Of a stretch of DNA of 64,000 nt, positions 46,651 through 55,360 are shown in pieces. The translations under genes were made by a program, and so were the position numbers. The stretch's first letter is position 1, and every line of letters begins with the position of its first letter. The DNA is from Halobacterium jilantaiense. GTDB taxonomy: Archaea; Halobacteriota; Halobacteria; Halobacteriales; Halobacteriaceae. The stretch lies in the NCBI RefSeq assembly GCF_900110535.1, contig NZ_FOJA01000002.1, forward strand, positions 62,001 through 126,000, written 5' to 3'. The notes beneath the pieces are model-generated. The model did no database searches, had not been told where the DNA came from, and was given only the letters and a program-made list of their open reading frames with translations.

Positions 46651-47481
46651 TTAGGACTCCACCCTCTCCAGTTGCGCTGGTTCGACGTTGATTCGGAGGC
46701 GATACGTGCTGTCGGTCGAGCCCGTTTCAGGTTGCGTCGGATCCAGCAGCGAGTACCCACTCGTGAACGACGCGACGAGTTCGTCGTGGGCGGGGAGGTC
46801 GATGCCGAGCTGGTCGGCGAGGTAGACGATCCGCTTGGTCGCAGCGCCGTTGTCGAGGCGTTTGAGGTACTCGCCGACGGTCTCCCAGTCGCAGCCCCGT
46901 TCGTCGGCAGTTCGCATTGCTCTCGCGAGTTCCTGAAGACCACCACAGAATTCGGGATGGTCCGCACAGTCGACCAGCGTCTTTTCCAGGTCGCTGACCT
47001 GAACGGTCGTGCCCTCGATAGATGTCGGCTCAAAGCCGAAGAATTTCCGCTCGGTGACTGTCGTGACGCGGTACGGGACGCCGTGGATCTCTCGTCTTTG
47101 CGCCCGGGTCGGCGTGACGACGTACACCGTCTGGGGGACCTGTTCGGTCAGCCCGTGGTGGCTGAGGGCGCTGTAGTAGCCGATGTACATCGGCTCGGCA
47201 ACGTGGGCGGCGATGAGATACTCGTGGGTTGTGTACACGGCCTCCTCGCCGGCTGAGAGTGGCACGATGAGATACGTGCCCGGGAAGAGCCGGTCGAGCC
47301 AGCCCTTCTCGGTGAGCCGGGAGGCGATCTCGCGGGCGGTGTTCGGGGGGACCTCCAGCGTCGTCTCGATGTCGTCGACGGAGATAATCTGGTGACCCGC
47401 GCCAGCGAGCCGTACAAGGAGTCGACTTTCTCGAGTCGAGAGGCCTTGACGTATATTTTGTGACTGCTCTATTGTACTCAT
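46651..47481 (-). CDS. AbiEi-type antitoxin/transcriptional regulator
   Basis: About 276 residues from the ATG at 47481. The N-terminal ~70 residues are a winged helix (ISVDDIETTLEVPPNTAREI), followed by an AbiEi-like region (YIGYYSALSHHGLTEQVPQT, then VSDLEKTLVDCADHPEFCGG). AbiEi is the DNA-binding antitoxin that normally precedes the nucleotidyltransferase toxin AbiEii. Here no AbiEii gene follows; a HTH-MNT plus HEPN pair takes that place. It lies between palindrome e and the MNT gene. Confidence 0.8.
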   Translation of the reverse strand: MSTIEQSQNIRQGLSTRESRLLVRLAGAGHQIISVDDIETTLEVPPNTAREIASRLTEKGWLDRLFPGTYLIVPLSAGEEAVYTTHEYLIAAHVAEPMYIGYYSALSHHGLTEQVPQTVYVVTPTRAQRREIHGVPYRVTTVTERKFFGFEPTSIEGTTVQVSDLEKTLVDCADHPEFCGGLQELARAMRTADERGCDWETVGEYLKRLDNGAATKRIVYLADQLGIDLPAHDELVASFTSGYSLLDPTQPETGSTDSTYRLRINVEPAQLERVES

Positions 47482-47560
47482 ACCTGCGTTTCCTACATAG
47501 AGTATCAACACGGACCCGCTTTACCCTTGCGACTGCTACCGACGACCGAGATGAGCAGGC

Positions 47561-47601
47561 TTAACCAACGAAATCGAGGCGTAGAACCAAGCGTTGGTTA
47601 A
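47561..47601. repeat. Palindrome copy e: TTAACCAAC-N23-GTTGGTTAA
   Basis: Arms at 47561-47569 and 47593-47601. It overlaps the last codons and the TAA stop of the broken ArdC-like gene, and lies 80 bp upstream of the AbiEi-like gene. It marks the right edge of the toxin-antitoxin block. Confidence 0.85.
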
Positions 47602-48538
47602 GGACCCAAGCGCCGTCTTTGAGCACGTCGATGAGCTCTTCTGCTGTGGAACTGATTCGGACGAGGCGCTCGCGAACGACCTCGGGATCGTCGGACTCCC
47701 ACGCAGCGAGGTAGAACGCCGACCCGCTGGTGTCGAGCCCGCAGTAACGCCCGACGACGTACGCGACGGCTTCGGCCTCGACTTCGCGTTTGGCCCGCTC
47801 GGTGTCGTCGTCGACGTCGAAGTGGAGCAGGGCGTGGGCGTACTCGTGGATCAGCGTCCGGGCAAGATTGGCCTCGTTCTCGCGATCACGTACCTCGACA
47901 CGCGGTTGCATATTGACGAGACTCAGCTGCTCGCAGATGCCTTTCGCCTCGCCGTGGGTCTACTCCTCGGCTGGAACAATTCGCACCGTCACGCCGACCC
48001 CATCAGCGGCGGCAGTCAACTGGTCGACGAGGTCGCCGGCGTCCCCGGTGGCTTCCGTGTCCAAGTCGGGAAGCGGCTCGCCCTCCGTCTGGGAGACATC
48101 GAACACTGGCGCAGGCTTGAGCCCGACCAGCCCTTCGGACCACTCTTCGGGCGGCGTCTCGTCGTACTCACAGTCACTGTCCTCGTGGTAGCTCGGCGAG
48201 TTCTCGCACTCCGGGCACTGCGTGGTGATGATCGGCGCCCAGATCCAAATGGCCGACTCACCCTTCTAGACATGCCTGTCGAACTCCTCCTGCCACGTCC
48301 GGTAGCCCGCCACCCGGATCGCCTCGGGGTACTGCCGCTTGATGAGGAGCGTGTTCCGGTAGGAGTAGTCATGGAAGCGACTCTGAACGTCAAGCCACTT
48401 CTGGAACTCCGCGCTGGTCTGCGCGTCGTCGACGCCGGCGACGAGGTCGTCGATCCACTGTTCGATAGTGCTGTTCATCTCGTCTGATCGCGTGTCGGTC
48501 TGGTCGAAGGAGACCGACGAGTCACTGGTCGTAGCCAT
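47561..48538 (-). pseudogene. Broken ArdC-like antirestriction gene
   Basis: One minus-strand frame runs through from the ATG at 48538. N-terminal ssDNA-binding part (FQKWLDVQSRFHDYSYRNTL, RVAGYRTWQEEFDRHV), a zinc-ribbon-like CPECENSPSY section, then the metallopeptidase part (LIHEYAHALLHF near the HExxH site, VEAEAVAYVVGRYCGLD). Two in-frame TAG codons (near 48268 and 47963) interrupt it. The last ~13 codons are encoded by palindrome e, so the natural C-terminus was replaced there. ArdC proteins help plasmids evade restriction on entry. Confidence 0.75.
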
Positions 48539-48625
48539 TGTGTTCACCGAATCGAATTCACGGCGACTGCGTCTGTTCAGACCGCGCCGCACCCCTCCGG
48601 GGCGTTCAAAAAACCGAGCTGTCGG

Positions 48626-48926
48626 TCAGCGGAGCTCGTGGCGTTCGTCAGCGAAGCCGACCGTGACGAGATACTCGAGGAACTCGTCGAACCGCTCGAC
48701 GTCGCTGGGCGTGTCGGTCGCAAGGTGACGCGCCCATTCGATGGCCCACTGGAAGGCGGGATCCGAGCCGCCCTTGCCGTGAATGTACCACCACCGGGCC
48801 GCTTTCAGCACGACCAGCTGATTCGTCGGGGACGTCAGCGGAATCGACTTCTGCTGATTGCGTGGTATCGATATCGACCGGGATCTCGTCGATCGAGACG
48901 TTGTCGGGACTCTGTTGTTGACTCAC
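48626..48926 (-). pseudogene. Frameshifted small plasmid protein gene upstream of ArdC
   Basis: The first frame begins MSQQQSPDNVSIDEIPVDID. At a CCCC run near 48840 the text moves to the next frame, which continues VLKAARWWYIHGKGGSDPAF and DEFLEYLVTVGFADE. Joined, they give an ~95-residue protein. It lies just upstream of the ArdC-like gene on the same strand. One extra C in the run explains the break; a sequencing error cannot be excluded. Confidence 0.6.
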
Positions 48927-49130
48927 TGGAAGTCACCTCTGAGAGCTTTCGAAGGAGCCCTCGCCCTCTCAGGGGGCACGAAAAACAGAACGCAAAGTCA
49001 CACCGGCGAGACGTGGACATTCTGCACGCAGTCAGCGAAGTGAGGGCTGTGCAAAAGTCACTTGGCTGTAACTAGCGAATTCTGTTCATCAGGCGGAACG
49101 TATTTTCGCGTGACGATGGACGGACAGGGT

Positions 49131-49556
49131 ATGGAGATCGGCTTGGTGAGCTGTACGAAAGCAAAGGTGGATTCATCGTCGACGCCGAGGAAACTCTACG
49201 AGCCCTCTGCGTTGTTCCGGAAGGCTCGAAGCTACGCTGAGGAGAATCATGACGGGTGGTACGTGCTTTCGGCGAAGTACCATGTTCTCGATCCAGACGG
49301 CTCGCCGATCGAGCCCTACGACAAGACGCTGAACAACGCTAGCGTTGAAGAGCGGCGGGAGTGGAGTCAAAACGTCCTCAAACAGCTACGAGAGCGCGAC
49401 TTGCTTGCAGGGGGGAACACGCTCGTCATTCATGCCGGGAAGTCGTACTACGAGGAACTCCTGCCGCTGCTCGACGACAAGCCCGTCGACGTCAAGATTC
49501 CGACCGAGGGACTACGGATGGGAGAGACGCTGTCGTGGTATAATGAACGAATCTAG
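49131..49556 (+). CDS. DUF6884-domain protein
   Basis: About 141 residues from the ATG at 49131 (another ATG lies 15 bp upstream). Motifs of the family: IGLVSCTKAK at the N-terminus, LYEPSALFRKARSYAEEN, and WYVLSAKYHVLDPD, followed by PIEPYDKTL. The fold is thought to resemble YaaA-like proteins with a conserved Cys/Lys start; the biochemical role is unknown. It overlaps the next gene (tandem GIY-YIG) by 14 bp, so the two are translationally coupled. Confidence 0.8.
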   Translation: MEIGLVSCTKAKVDSSSTPRKLYEPSALFRKARSYAEENHDGWYVLSAKYHVLDPDGSPIEPYDKTLNNASVEERREWSQNVLKQLRERDLLAGGNTLVIHAGKSYYEELLPLLDDKPVDVKIPTEGLRMGETLSWYNERI

Positions 49557-50406
49557 GTTCCACGCCGCCGATTGGCTCGGTGTCAACTGGTCGAACTGGG
49601 GGACTCTCGATCCCGATGGTGACCATCTATCTACGTTCTCCACTGACGAGGGTCTCTACCGTATTCGCCACCCCGCCCGTGCCGGACTGGAGTACATCGG
49701 TGAGACTGGGCGGAGCCTTCGCGGGCGTGTTCGTTCGCTCGCCCACGGGGCGTTCGCTGACGAAATGCCGTATCGCGATCCACACACCGCGGCACCGTGT
49801 ATCTGGGCTGTCCAGCAGGAGGACGGCGAGAAGCTGGAGGTATCGGGTGCGACGCCGACACTCGCAGAGGACAAGCAGGCCCGAAAGGCGTTCGAGGACG
49901 CGCTGATTGCAGTATACCGACGCGAAACGGGTGAGAGTCCGACAGCGAATTTCGGTCGGATCATCAACGGCTACCGGCAGTCGACGTATCGCAGCGGAGA
50001 GGAACGCGGCGGCCCGCTTGAACCGGGTGAGACGGAGTCCAACACAGAGGATGGCGTTGGGCCGCTTGATTGGAGCAGGAGCGACGACGTGCTATCGGAA
50101 GACTGGATGGGCCTTTGGTGGGCGTCGCCGCGACCGCTGGCAAAGGCGGATACGTCGATTCCGACGGATGACGGGCTATACCGAATTTGGCGCGAGGACG
50201 AGGCACCACCTCTGGAGTACATCGGGCAGAGCTCGAATCTCAAGTCACGGCTGTATCGCCACCGGCGGAACCGGGATGAGACGTTGCTGTTCTCTTACTC
50301 GGAACTTGGGGAGCACGACGCTCAGCACAAGCGCGAGGAGGTTGAAACGGAGCTTATCGGTGTTCACTGGCTGGAGGTTGGGAAGAGTCCACGAGATCAG
50401 TTCTAA
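49543..50406 (+). CDS. Protein with two GIY-YIG-like nuclease domains
   Basis: A 287-residue protein with two repeated units. Unit 1: EGLYRIRHPARAGLEYIGET then RSLRGRVRSLA (residues ~35-65). Unit 2: DGLYRIWREDEAPPLEYIGQ then SNLKSRLYRHR (residues ~205-240). Each shows the GxY...YIG core plus a downstream Arg typical of GIY-YIG endonucleases. The two-nuclease arrangement suggests paired cuts or one active and one binding domain. It follows the DUF6884 gene by overlap and precedes Hachiman by 95 bp. Confidence 0.7.
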   Translation: MNESRFHAADWLGVNWSNWGTLDPDGDHLSTFSTDEGLYRIRHPARAGLEYIGETGRSLRGRVRSLAHGAFADEMPYRDPHTAAPCIWAVQQEDGEKLEVSGATPTLAEDKQARKAFEDALIAVYRRETGESPTANFGRIINGYRQSTYRSGEERGGPLEPGETESNTEDGVGPLDWSRSDDVLSEDWMGLWWASPRPLAKADTSIPTDDGLYRIWREDEAPPLEYIGQSSNLKSRLYRHRRNRDETLLFSYSELGEHDAQHKREEVETELIGVHWLEVGKSPRDQF

Positions 50407-50501
50407 ATGTCCTAATGCCTATCCCTCATATCCCATATGTCGTTCTGGAATAGGTTTTTGCCCCAGGGGCTGAATCTTCTTGCAACTAAACAGAATCCCA
50501 A

Positions 50502-51419
50502 ATGGAGAATGAAATAGAAGTTCCTTGGTCAGAGCACACCGTAATCGAGGAGTCAGAATTACTGGATAACCTCTCTGATGCTGGTGAATGGGGTGAAGAC
50601 AAAATCAAGGCGTCCTCTTTCATCGTCAGCCCAAGTTACGGAACCTTGGATTATGACGGCTTCGTGAGTTTTCTTCGGAACAAATTCATGTTCTTTGCGC
50701 TGTCGGAAGAAGAGATTCAGGAGTCTGAACGCCCCCATCTTGAAGCGCAGCAGCTCTCAGATTACAAGGATGATGCTAAGATGGATGGCAAGTGGGGGGA
50801 GCTGATTCTATTTACGATGGTTGAAGGTTTCCTTGACATCCCTATGATGTCACACAAGCTTGGATGGAAACAGAACCCAACTGACCAAGTAAAGGGGTCT
50901 GACGGTCTCTTCTTCGGGGAATACGAAGGAACTCCTACGTTGGGAATTGGTGAGGCAAAAATGTACACCGATTTGGATAGTGGAATTGAGGAAGCTCTTG
51001 ACAGCACAGATCGATTCCACGGAGAAGATAGTCAACTCCGAAATCAGCACGAGCTAACGGTTGCTATGGGTAATCCGAGCGACAATCTCTCGAAAGAGAA
51101 GATCGAACTGCTTTCATCTCTTTTCACAGGTGAATCTCAAGATTATCAAATGTTGCATCCCATCTTCGTTGGGTATGAAGATGAGGAGCTGGAGGAATTC
51201 CAGACAAAGCCGGTTGAGGACGATCAGGAACTAGTAGACCAGCTCCAAGACCATGTTGAGGATACTGACTTACTCTCCAAGGTAACGGACTCTCTGGAGG
51301 ATGACTACAGTCATCTTCGAAAGCACTGGCTGACCTTCTTTTTCCTCCCTCTAGAGGACAAAGATCGGTTTGTAGAGAACGTCAAAACGGCTATCTACCC
51401 CTGGACGACGAACCACTAA
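50502..51419 (+). CDS. hamA: Hachiman anti-phage protein HamA (DUF1837)
   Basis: A 305-residue protein with the HamA/DUF1837 signature: DGKWGELILFTMVEGFLDIP (near 98), VKGSDGLFFGEYEG (near 130), and LGIGEAKMYTDLDSGIEEAL (near 147). The E/D...E-x-K residues match a PD-(D/E)XK nuclease. In Hachiman HamA is the nuclease effector held by the HamB helicase. It shares a TAATG junction with hamB. Base composition is clearly more A/T-rich than the flanking genes, pointing to recent transfer. Confidence 0.88.
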   Translation: MENEIEVPWSEHTVIEESELLDNLSDAGEWGEDKIKASSFIVSPSYGTLDYDGFVSFLRNKFMFFALSEEEIQESERPHLEAQQLSDYKDDAKMDGKWGELILFTMVEGFLDIPMMSHKLGWKQNPTDQVKGSDGLFFGEYEGTPTLGIGEAKMYTDLDSGIEEALDSTDRFHGEDSQLRNQHELTVAMGNPSDNLSKEKIELLSSLFTGESQDYQMLHPIFVGYEDEELEEFQTKPVEDDQELVDQLQDHVEDTDLLSKVTDSLEDDYSHLRKHWLTFFFLPLEDKDRFVENVKTAIYPWTTNH

Positions 51420-53998
51420 TGTCTACTACATACGAAAACGCAGCGGACCTAGAATTCTTTAATGAATGTCTCGATACACTGATAAAAGATCTGCTCTATA
51501 ATGATCTCGGCGTTACTGATTATCGTTGGGATCACAATTCGGAGAGTAAACTCCAAAAGAGTGCTTGGGTAGCATCACTTCTCGCGTCCAGCGATGACGA
51601 GGAACACCAGTCCAAGGCTCTTTCTTTTGCGATTCTCGCATATATTGAGAAGCGAGGGACTGATGACGAGGAGATGTACGAACGGTACCTCTATATTGTT
51701 CTCTCTCGCATCGGAAATCTTCAAACGTTCAATACTGTTCGGCGAGAACAAGCAGATGTAAGCTTTGAGGAGAGGCTCATTTCATCGCTTGATTCTGCGT
51801 TGGGCCTTGAGCTGAGCTCTGACCTCCAGCAGCACGAGCTCGGTGATGGGACTGTACTGTCCTCCTTTCAGAAGGATATCCTAAATGCCCTTCAGGCAGG
51901 GAAGGATATCGCGATATCCGGTCCGACATCTTCCGGGAAGTCATTCATACTCCGGAAATATATCCAGAGAGAGCTTGAAAACCAGGATGGTTTTGAAGCA
52001 ATCTACGTCGTCCCGACTAGAGCACTCATTGCGGAGGTGAGTGAGAAACTCTCCAGTCTTAACGACTATCTAGAGGGAGAGCAAGAGATTGAGGTCAGAA
52101 CCGGCGCATATTTTGAGGAGGAATCGGAGGACCCAGATACAGATTCAAACTCGTTCTTGGTAGTTACACCTGAGCGGTGTCTGCGGCTCATTGATGAGGA
52201 CACTAGGGCGAGAATTGACCCAGACCTGATATTCTTCGACGAAATCCAGAATATCCAAGATGGGCAGAGAGGTGTCTTATTCGAAGATATCATCCAGCTA
52301 CTCAGCGAATCTTGGCCGGAAACTCAAATCGTCGCTGCCGGCCCCTATCTTGAGGAGCCACAGGATACTCTGAGCAATCTGACTGACCGAGAGGTCGTAC
52401 AGATCAAAACCGCATTTACACCGGTCCTTCAGATGAAGGCGATTATGCGGTTCAAGAGCGCAAAAAACCAATCCGGATCCAGGCGGATGGTCGATGTCGT
52501 CCTCTACAGTCCTTCTGGAGACAAATTAGAGTTCACGATAGCCGAACCGGACGATCTCACGTATACGACGGTCAACAAAAGCAAGACTAGAGCATTGACC
52601 ACTATAATCGATGAATATGGGCAGAATAGCCAGAATCTAGTATATGCCAGTAAAACTAATCTAGCTGAGGATCGGGCCGACGCAATCGCGAACAACCGGG
52701 ACCGCGAAATAACGTCTGCGAGAATCGATGAACTCACCGAATTCCTGAAGAATACGATCCACGAAAACTACCCACTTATCGATCATCTTAAAAAAGGAGT
52801 GGCCTTCCACCATGGTCGAGTTCCAAAGATTGCAAGGGAAGAGATAGAAGATCTCTATCGCTCGAAAGTGGGTTTAGACACAATCGTATGTACCTCCACT
52901 CTACTGGAGGGGGTGAACCTCCCCGCGGAGAAAATCTTTTTGACCAGTGCATATCGCGGAGACGATGAGCTGTCAGAACTCGACTTCCAGAACCTCGTCG
53001 GACGGGTCGGCCGCGTTGATTCCCGCTTGTACGGTTCTATCTATTGCGTTGAGGCTGAAGATGACGAGTGGGTAGATGAGAAATTGAATAGCGATACAGA
53101 GGAATCAGTCAACCCTGCTACCTCACAGGCTACTGATAATCCAAACAAACTCATTACCGCGCTCGGAAGCAATGACCTTCGGCAGCTCAAAGATGCCTCA
53201 ACTCGGTACACATCGATTCTCCTTCGTTCTCGTTACCTCAAATCTGACTACGATGTCGACGAATATCTCTCCAACAAGGGGCTCTCAGATTCGGATATCT
53301 CCTCAGCGAAAGACGAACTCGACCGGACTCTCGAAGATATTGAAATTCCGGAGAAACTGCTGAGGCGGAACCCAACTGTCGATCCCGTGGAGCAGAACAC
53401 GCTCTACAGGCTGGTAATGCAGAACCCGGAAAAATGGGTGATTGGTGAGAATACGACAGAATATAGCTATGATAAACTCATGCGGATCACCCAACAGTTG
53501 AATCAGGTCTTCAAGTTCACTAAGGATGATGAATACGGGATTGACCCCCCAAACCGAGAAACCAAGCACGGAGCACTAGAGCCGATAGTGGTAGTTGCAA
53601 ACCAGTGGCTTCGGGGAGAGACCTACCATTCCATGATTGATTCTAGGCAAGCAAACGTTGAGGATGAGGGGCTGAGTAAGTGTATCAGAACAATCCTTGA
53701 CCTCGTGAACGACGACGTTCGATTTATTCTGGTCAAGTATTACGGGATGCTGGTCGATATACTAGAAGAATCCGACTACGAGATGGGTAAGTGGGCAAGC
53801 AACTTCGACCAGATGCTAGAGATGGGGTCGATGAACTTTGGGGAGCTGCGTCTCATGTCGAAAGGTGTAGACCGATCGGTCGCGTTGCAGTTAGGAATCC
53901 CGCCTGGCGTCGATAATGTAGAAGATTTCCTTGAAAACCGCCGAGGGAAGATCCCCGAATTCTTCACTCGACACCTTCAGTCTCAGGGAGTCTTATAG
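51419..53998 (+). CDS. hamB: Hachiman helicase HamB
   Basis: An 859-residue superfamily 2 helicase. Walker A is GPTSSGKS (near 168), motif II is FFDEIQN (near 273; DEIQ box), and the C-terminal motifs include TSTLLEGVNLPAEKIF (near 500) and LVGRVGRVD (motif VI, near 530). The N-terminal ~130 residues and C-terminal ~300 residues are the partner-specific extensions of the HamB family. It senses DNA damage or invading DNA and releases HamA. Coupled to hamA by a 1-bp overlap. Confidence 0.9.
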   Translation: MSTTYENAADLEFFNECLDTLIKDLLYNDLGVTDYRWDHNSESKLQKSAWVASLLASSDDEEHQSKALSFAILAYIEKRGTDDEEMYERYLYIVLSRIGNLQTFNTVRREQADVSFEERLISSLDSALGLELSSDLQQHELGDGTVLSSFQKDILNALQAGKDIAISGPTSSGKSFILRKYIQRELENQDGFEAIYVVPTRALIAEVSEKLSSLNDYLEGEQEIEVRTGAYFEEESEDPDTDSNSFLVVTPERCLRLIDEDTRARIDPDLIFFDEIQNIQDGQRGVLFEDIIQLLSESWPETQIVAAGPYLEEPQDTLSNLTDREVVQIKTAFTPVLQMKAIMRFKSAKNQSGSRRMVDVVLYSPSGDKLEFTIAEPDDLTYTTVNKSKTRALTTIIDEYGQNSQNLVYASKTNLAEDRADAIANNRDREITSARIDELTEFLKNTIHENYPLIDHLKKGVAFHHGRVPKIAREEIEDLYRSKVGLDTIVCTSTLLEGVNLPAEKIFLTSAYRGDDELSELDFQNLVGRVGRVDSRLYGSIYCVEAEDDEWVDEKLNSDTEESVNPATSQATDNPNKLITALGSNDLRQLKDASTRYTSILLRSRYLKSDYDVDEYLSNKGLSDSDISSAKDELDRTLEDIEIPEKLLRRNPTVDPVEQNTLYRLVMQNPEKWVIGENTTEYSYDKLMRITQQLNQVFKFTKDDEYGIDPPNRETKHGALEPIVVVANQWLRGETYHSMIDSRQANVEDEGLSKCIRTILDLVNDDVRFILVKYYGMLVDILEESDYEMGKWASNFDQMLEMGSMNFGELRLMSKGVDRSVALQLGIPPGVDNVEDFLENRRGKIPEFFTRHLQSQGVL

Positions 53999-54060
53999 AC
54001 TACCCGACTCTCGCGTACAAGTCCAAGCACATCCTTATCGCCCGCTACCGCCGACTGGTT

Positions 54061-55221
54061 CTAGCCCATCGCCTCCTGGAACCGTTCACGAAGCGCATCC
54101 TCGCGCTCCTCGAACTGACCGACCTTCTCCTGCAGGTCGTCGCTGACTCGCTCGATACTCGCGAGCGCCCGCTCGCCGGCGAGGGATGCTTGCGATCCGT
54201 CGTCGCCGTCCCCCTCCAACTGCTCCTCGTAGGCCTGCTCGACGCGCTCGATGGTTCCCTCCGGGTTGAACAGGATGTCGTTGGCAATGCGGACGTACTG
54301 ATCGAGGGATGCGCCCTCCTTCCCTTGGAAGAAGTGGGTGAGTGCGTACGTCGCGCCGGAATGCAGTGTCCACATATCGATCTCGAAGGGAGACGCCGCA
54401 TTGGCTTCTGCATCGCCAGCGGCACGCTCGGCCAGGTATTCCGGGAAGCCCAGCAGCGTGTAGAACTCCGTGACGGTGAATGGGAGCTCTGAGAAGTCAA
54501 GGTCGATGTCTTGAGCGTCCCGGATGAATTCGAAGAGGTCGTCGGCGACGAGTTCGACCTGTGCGAGGAGCTCCTCCCACCAGGTCCGGAAATTCCGCAC
54601 GTCGCCGACGTGCTTGATGACCTCTTTGTCGGTGAGCGAGCGCATCGTGTTCGAGCAGTAGCCGTCCTGGGCGAACCCCTCCACGTAGACGGCGTGCTCG
54701 CCGAAGAAGTCGTAGCCCGACGTGACGCCCATCGTGATCGGGTCCGATCGGCCGGGGAGACGCACCTCGAGGCCGTCGAACATGATGTCCATGTGGACCT
54801 CGCCGCCACCCCGGTAGCGCCGAATTTCGCCGAACATCACCTCGCCTAGCGGCGTCCCGTCGATGGTCTCCTCGCGGAGGACCTCCTCCAGCGGGCCGTA
54901 GACGTCGACCGGGTTGATGATCGAGTAGGAGTCGGTCGGGATATGGAACAGCGGGTCCGTCTCATCGTCCGATTTCTGGGCCTGCGAGCGAGCCCGACTC
55001 GGTTCGACGAGCGCATTGAACCGCTCCGTTTCGACCCACTCGTCGGTGTACGGATTCTGGTACGCCACGGTCGTTTCGACGGCCTGCGGGAGCTCACGAA
55101 TCGCTTCGGCGAACGTCACGATTTCTGCATTCCCGCGACGCTGTCGGTACCACTCGGGTAGTTCGGTGTCGGTACGCCCATCGACGCCGGCGAAGATGGT
55201 TCTGGACTCTGGATCTTTCAT
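54061..55221 (-). CDS. DUF932-like plasmid protein
   Basis: A 386-residue protein with features of DUF932 phage/plasmid-like proteins: TDSYSIINPVDVYGPLEEVL near residue 97, GEVHMDIMFDGLEVRLPG near 140, GVTSGYDFFGEHAVYVEGF near 165, and a C-terminal coiled coil (ERVSDDLQEKVGQFEERE). Such proteins accompany plasmids and phages and are thought to act in DNA metabolism; the role is not established. It is convergent with hamB and divergent from the tandem nuclease gene. Confidence 0.7.
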   Translation of the reverse strand: MKDPESRTIFAGVDGRTDTELPEWYRQRRGNAEIVTFAEAIRELPQAVETTVAYQNPYTDEWVETERFNALVEPSRARSQAQKSDDETDPLFHIPTDSYSIINPVDVYGPLEEVLREETIDGTPLGEVMFGEIRRYRGGGEVHMDIMFDGLEVRLPGRSDPITMGVTSGYDFFGEHAVYVEGFAQDGYCSNTMRSLTDKEVIKHVGDVRNFRTWWEELLAQVELVADDLFEFIRDAQDIDLDFSELPFTVTEFYTLLGFPEYLAERAAGDAEANAASPFEIDMWTLHSGATYALTHFFQGKEGASLDQYVRIANDILFNPEGTIERVEQAYEEQLEGDGDDGSQASLAGERALASIERVSDDLQEKVGQFEEREDALRERFQEAMG

Positions 55222-55360
55222 TGCAGCACCTCAGAACAGGAACGGTCATCGACGAGCGCCTGCATCGTCTCGCGCCCTGCGCCCCTCTCCCGGGCGCAAA
55301 AACAACGCCAACGCGAATAGGTGGTTGTCTGGTTGTTCAGGTGCACTGCCCCCTGCTGAG

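Noticed and set aside
46585-47256. Long plus-strand frames across the AbiEi and MNT genes
   Set aside because: They are complements of GC-rich codons in the real minus-strand genes.
47960-48270. Possible recoding of TAG as an amino acid (ArdC-like, TumE-like and TnpB frames are all interrupted by TAG)
   Set aside because: TAG ends several intact genes here, for example orc1 and the DUF6884 gene, and the interrupted genes show other signs of decay, so plain nonsense mutations are the simpler reading.
47594-48487. 297-codon open frame on the plus strand
   Set aside because: It is antisense to the ArdC-like pseudogene, whose residues match a known family; the plus frame only looks long because the true gene carries two stops.
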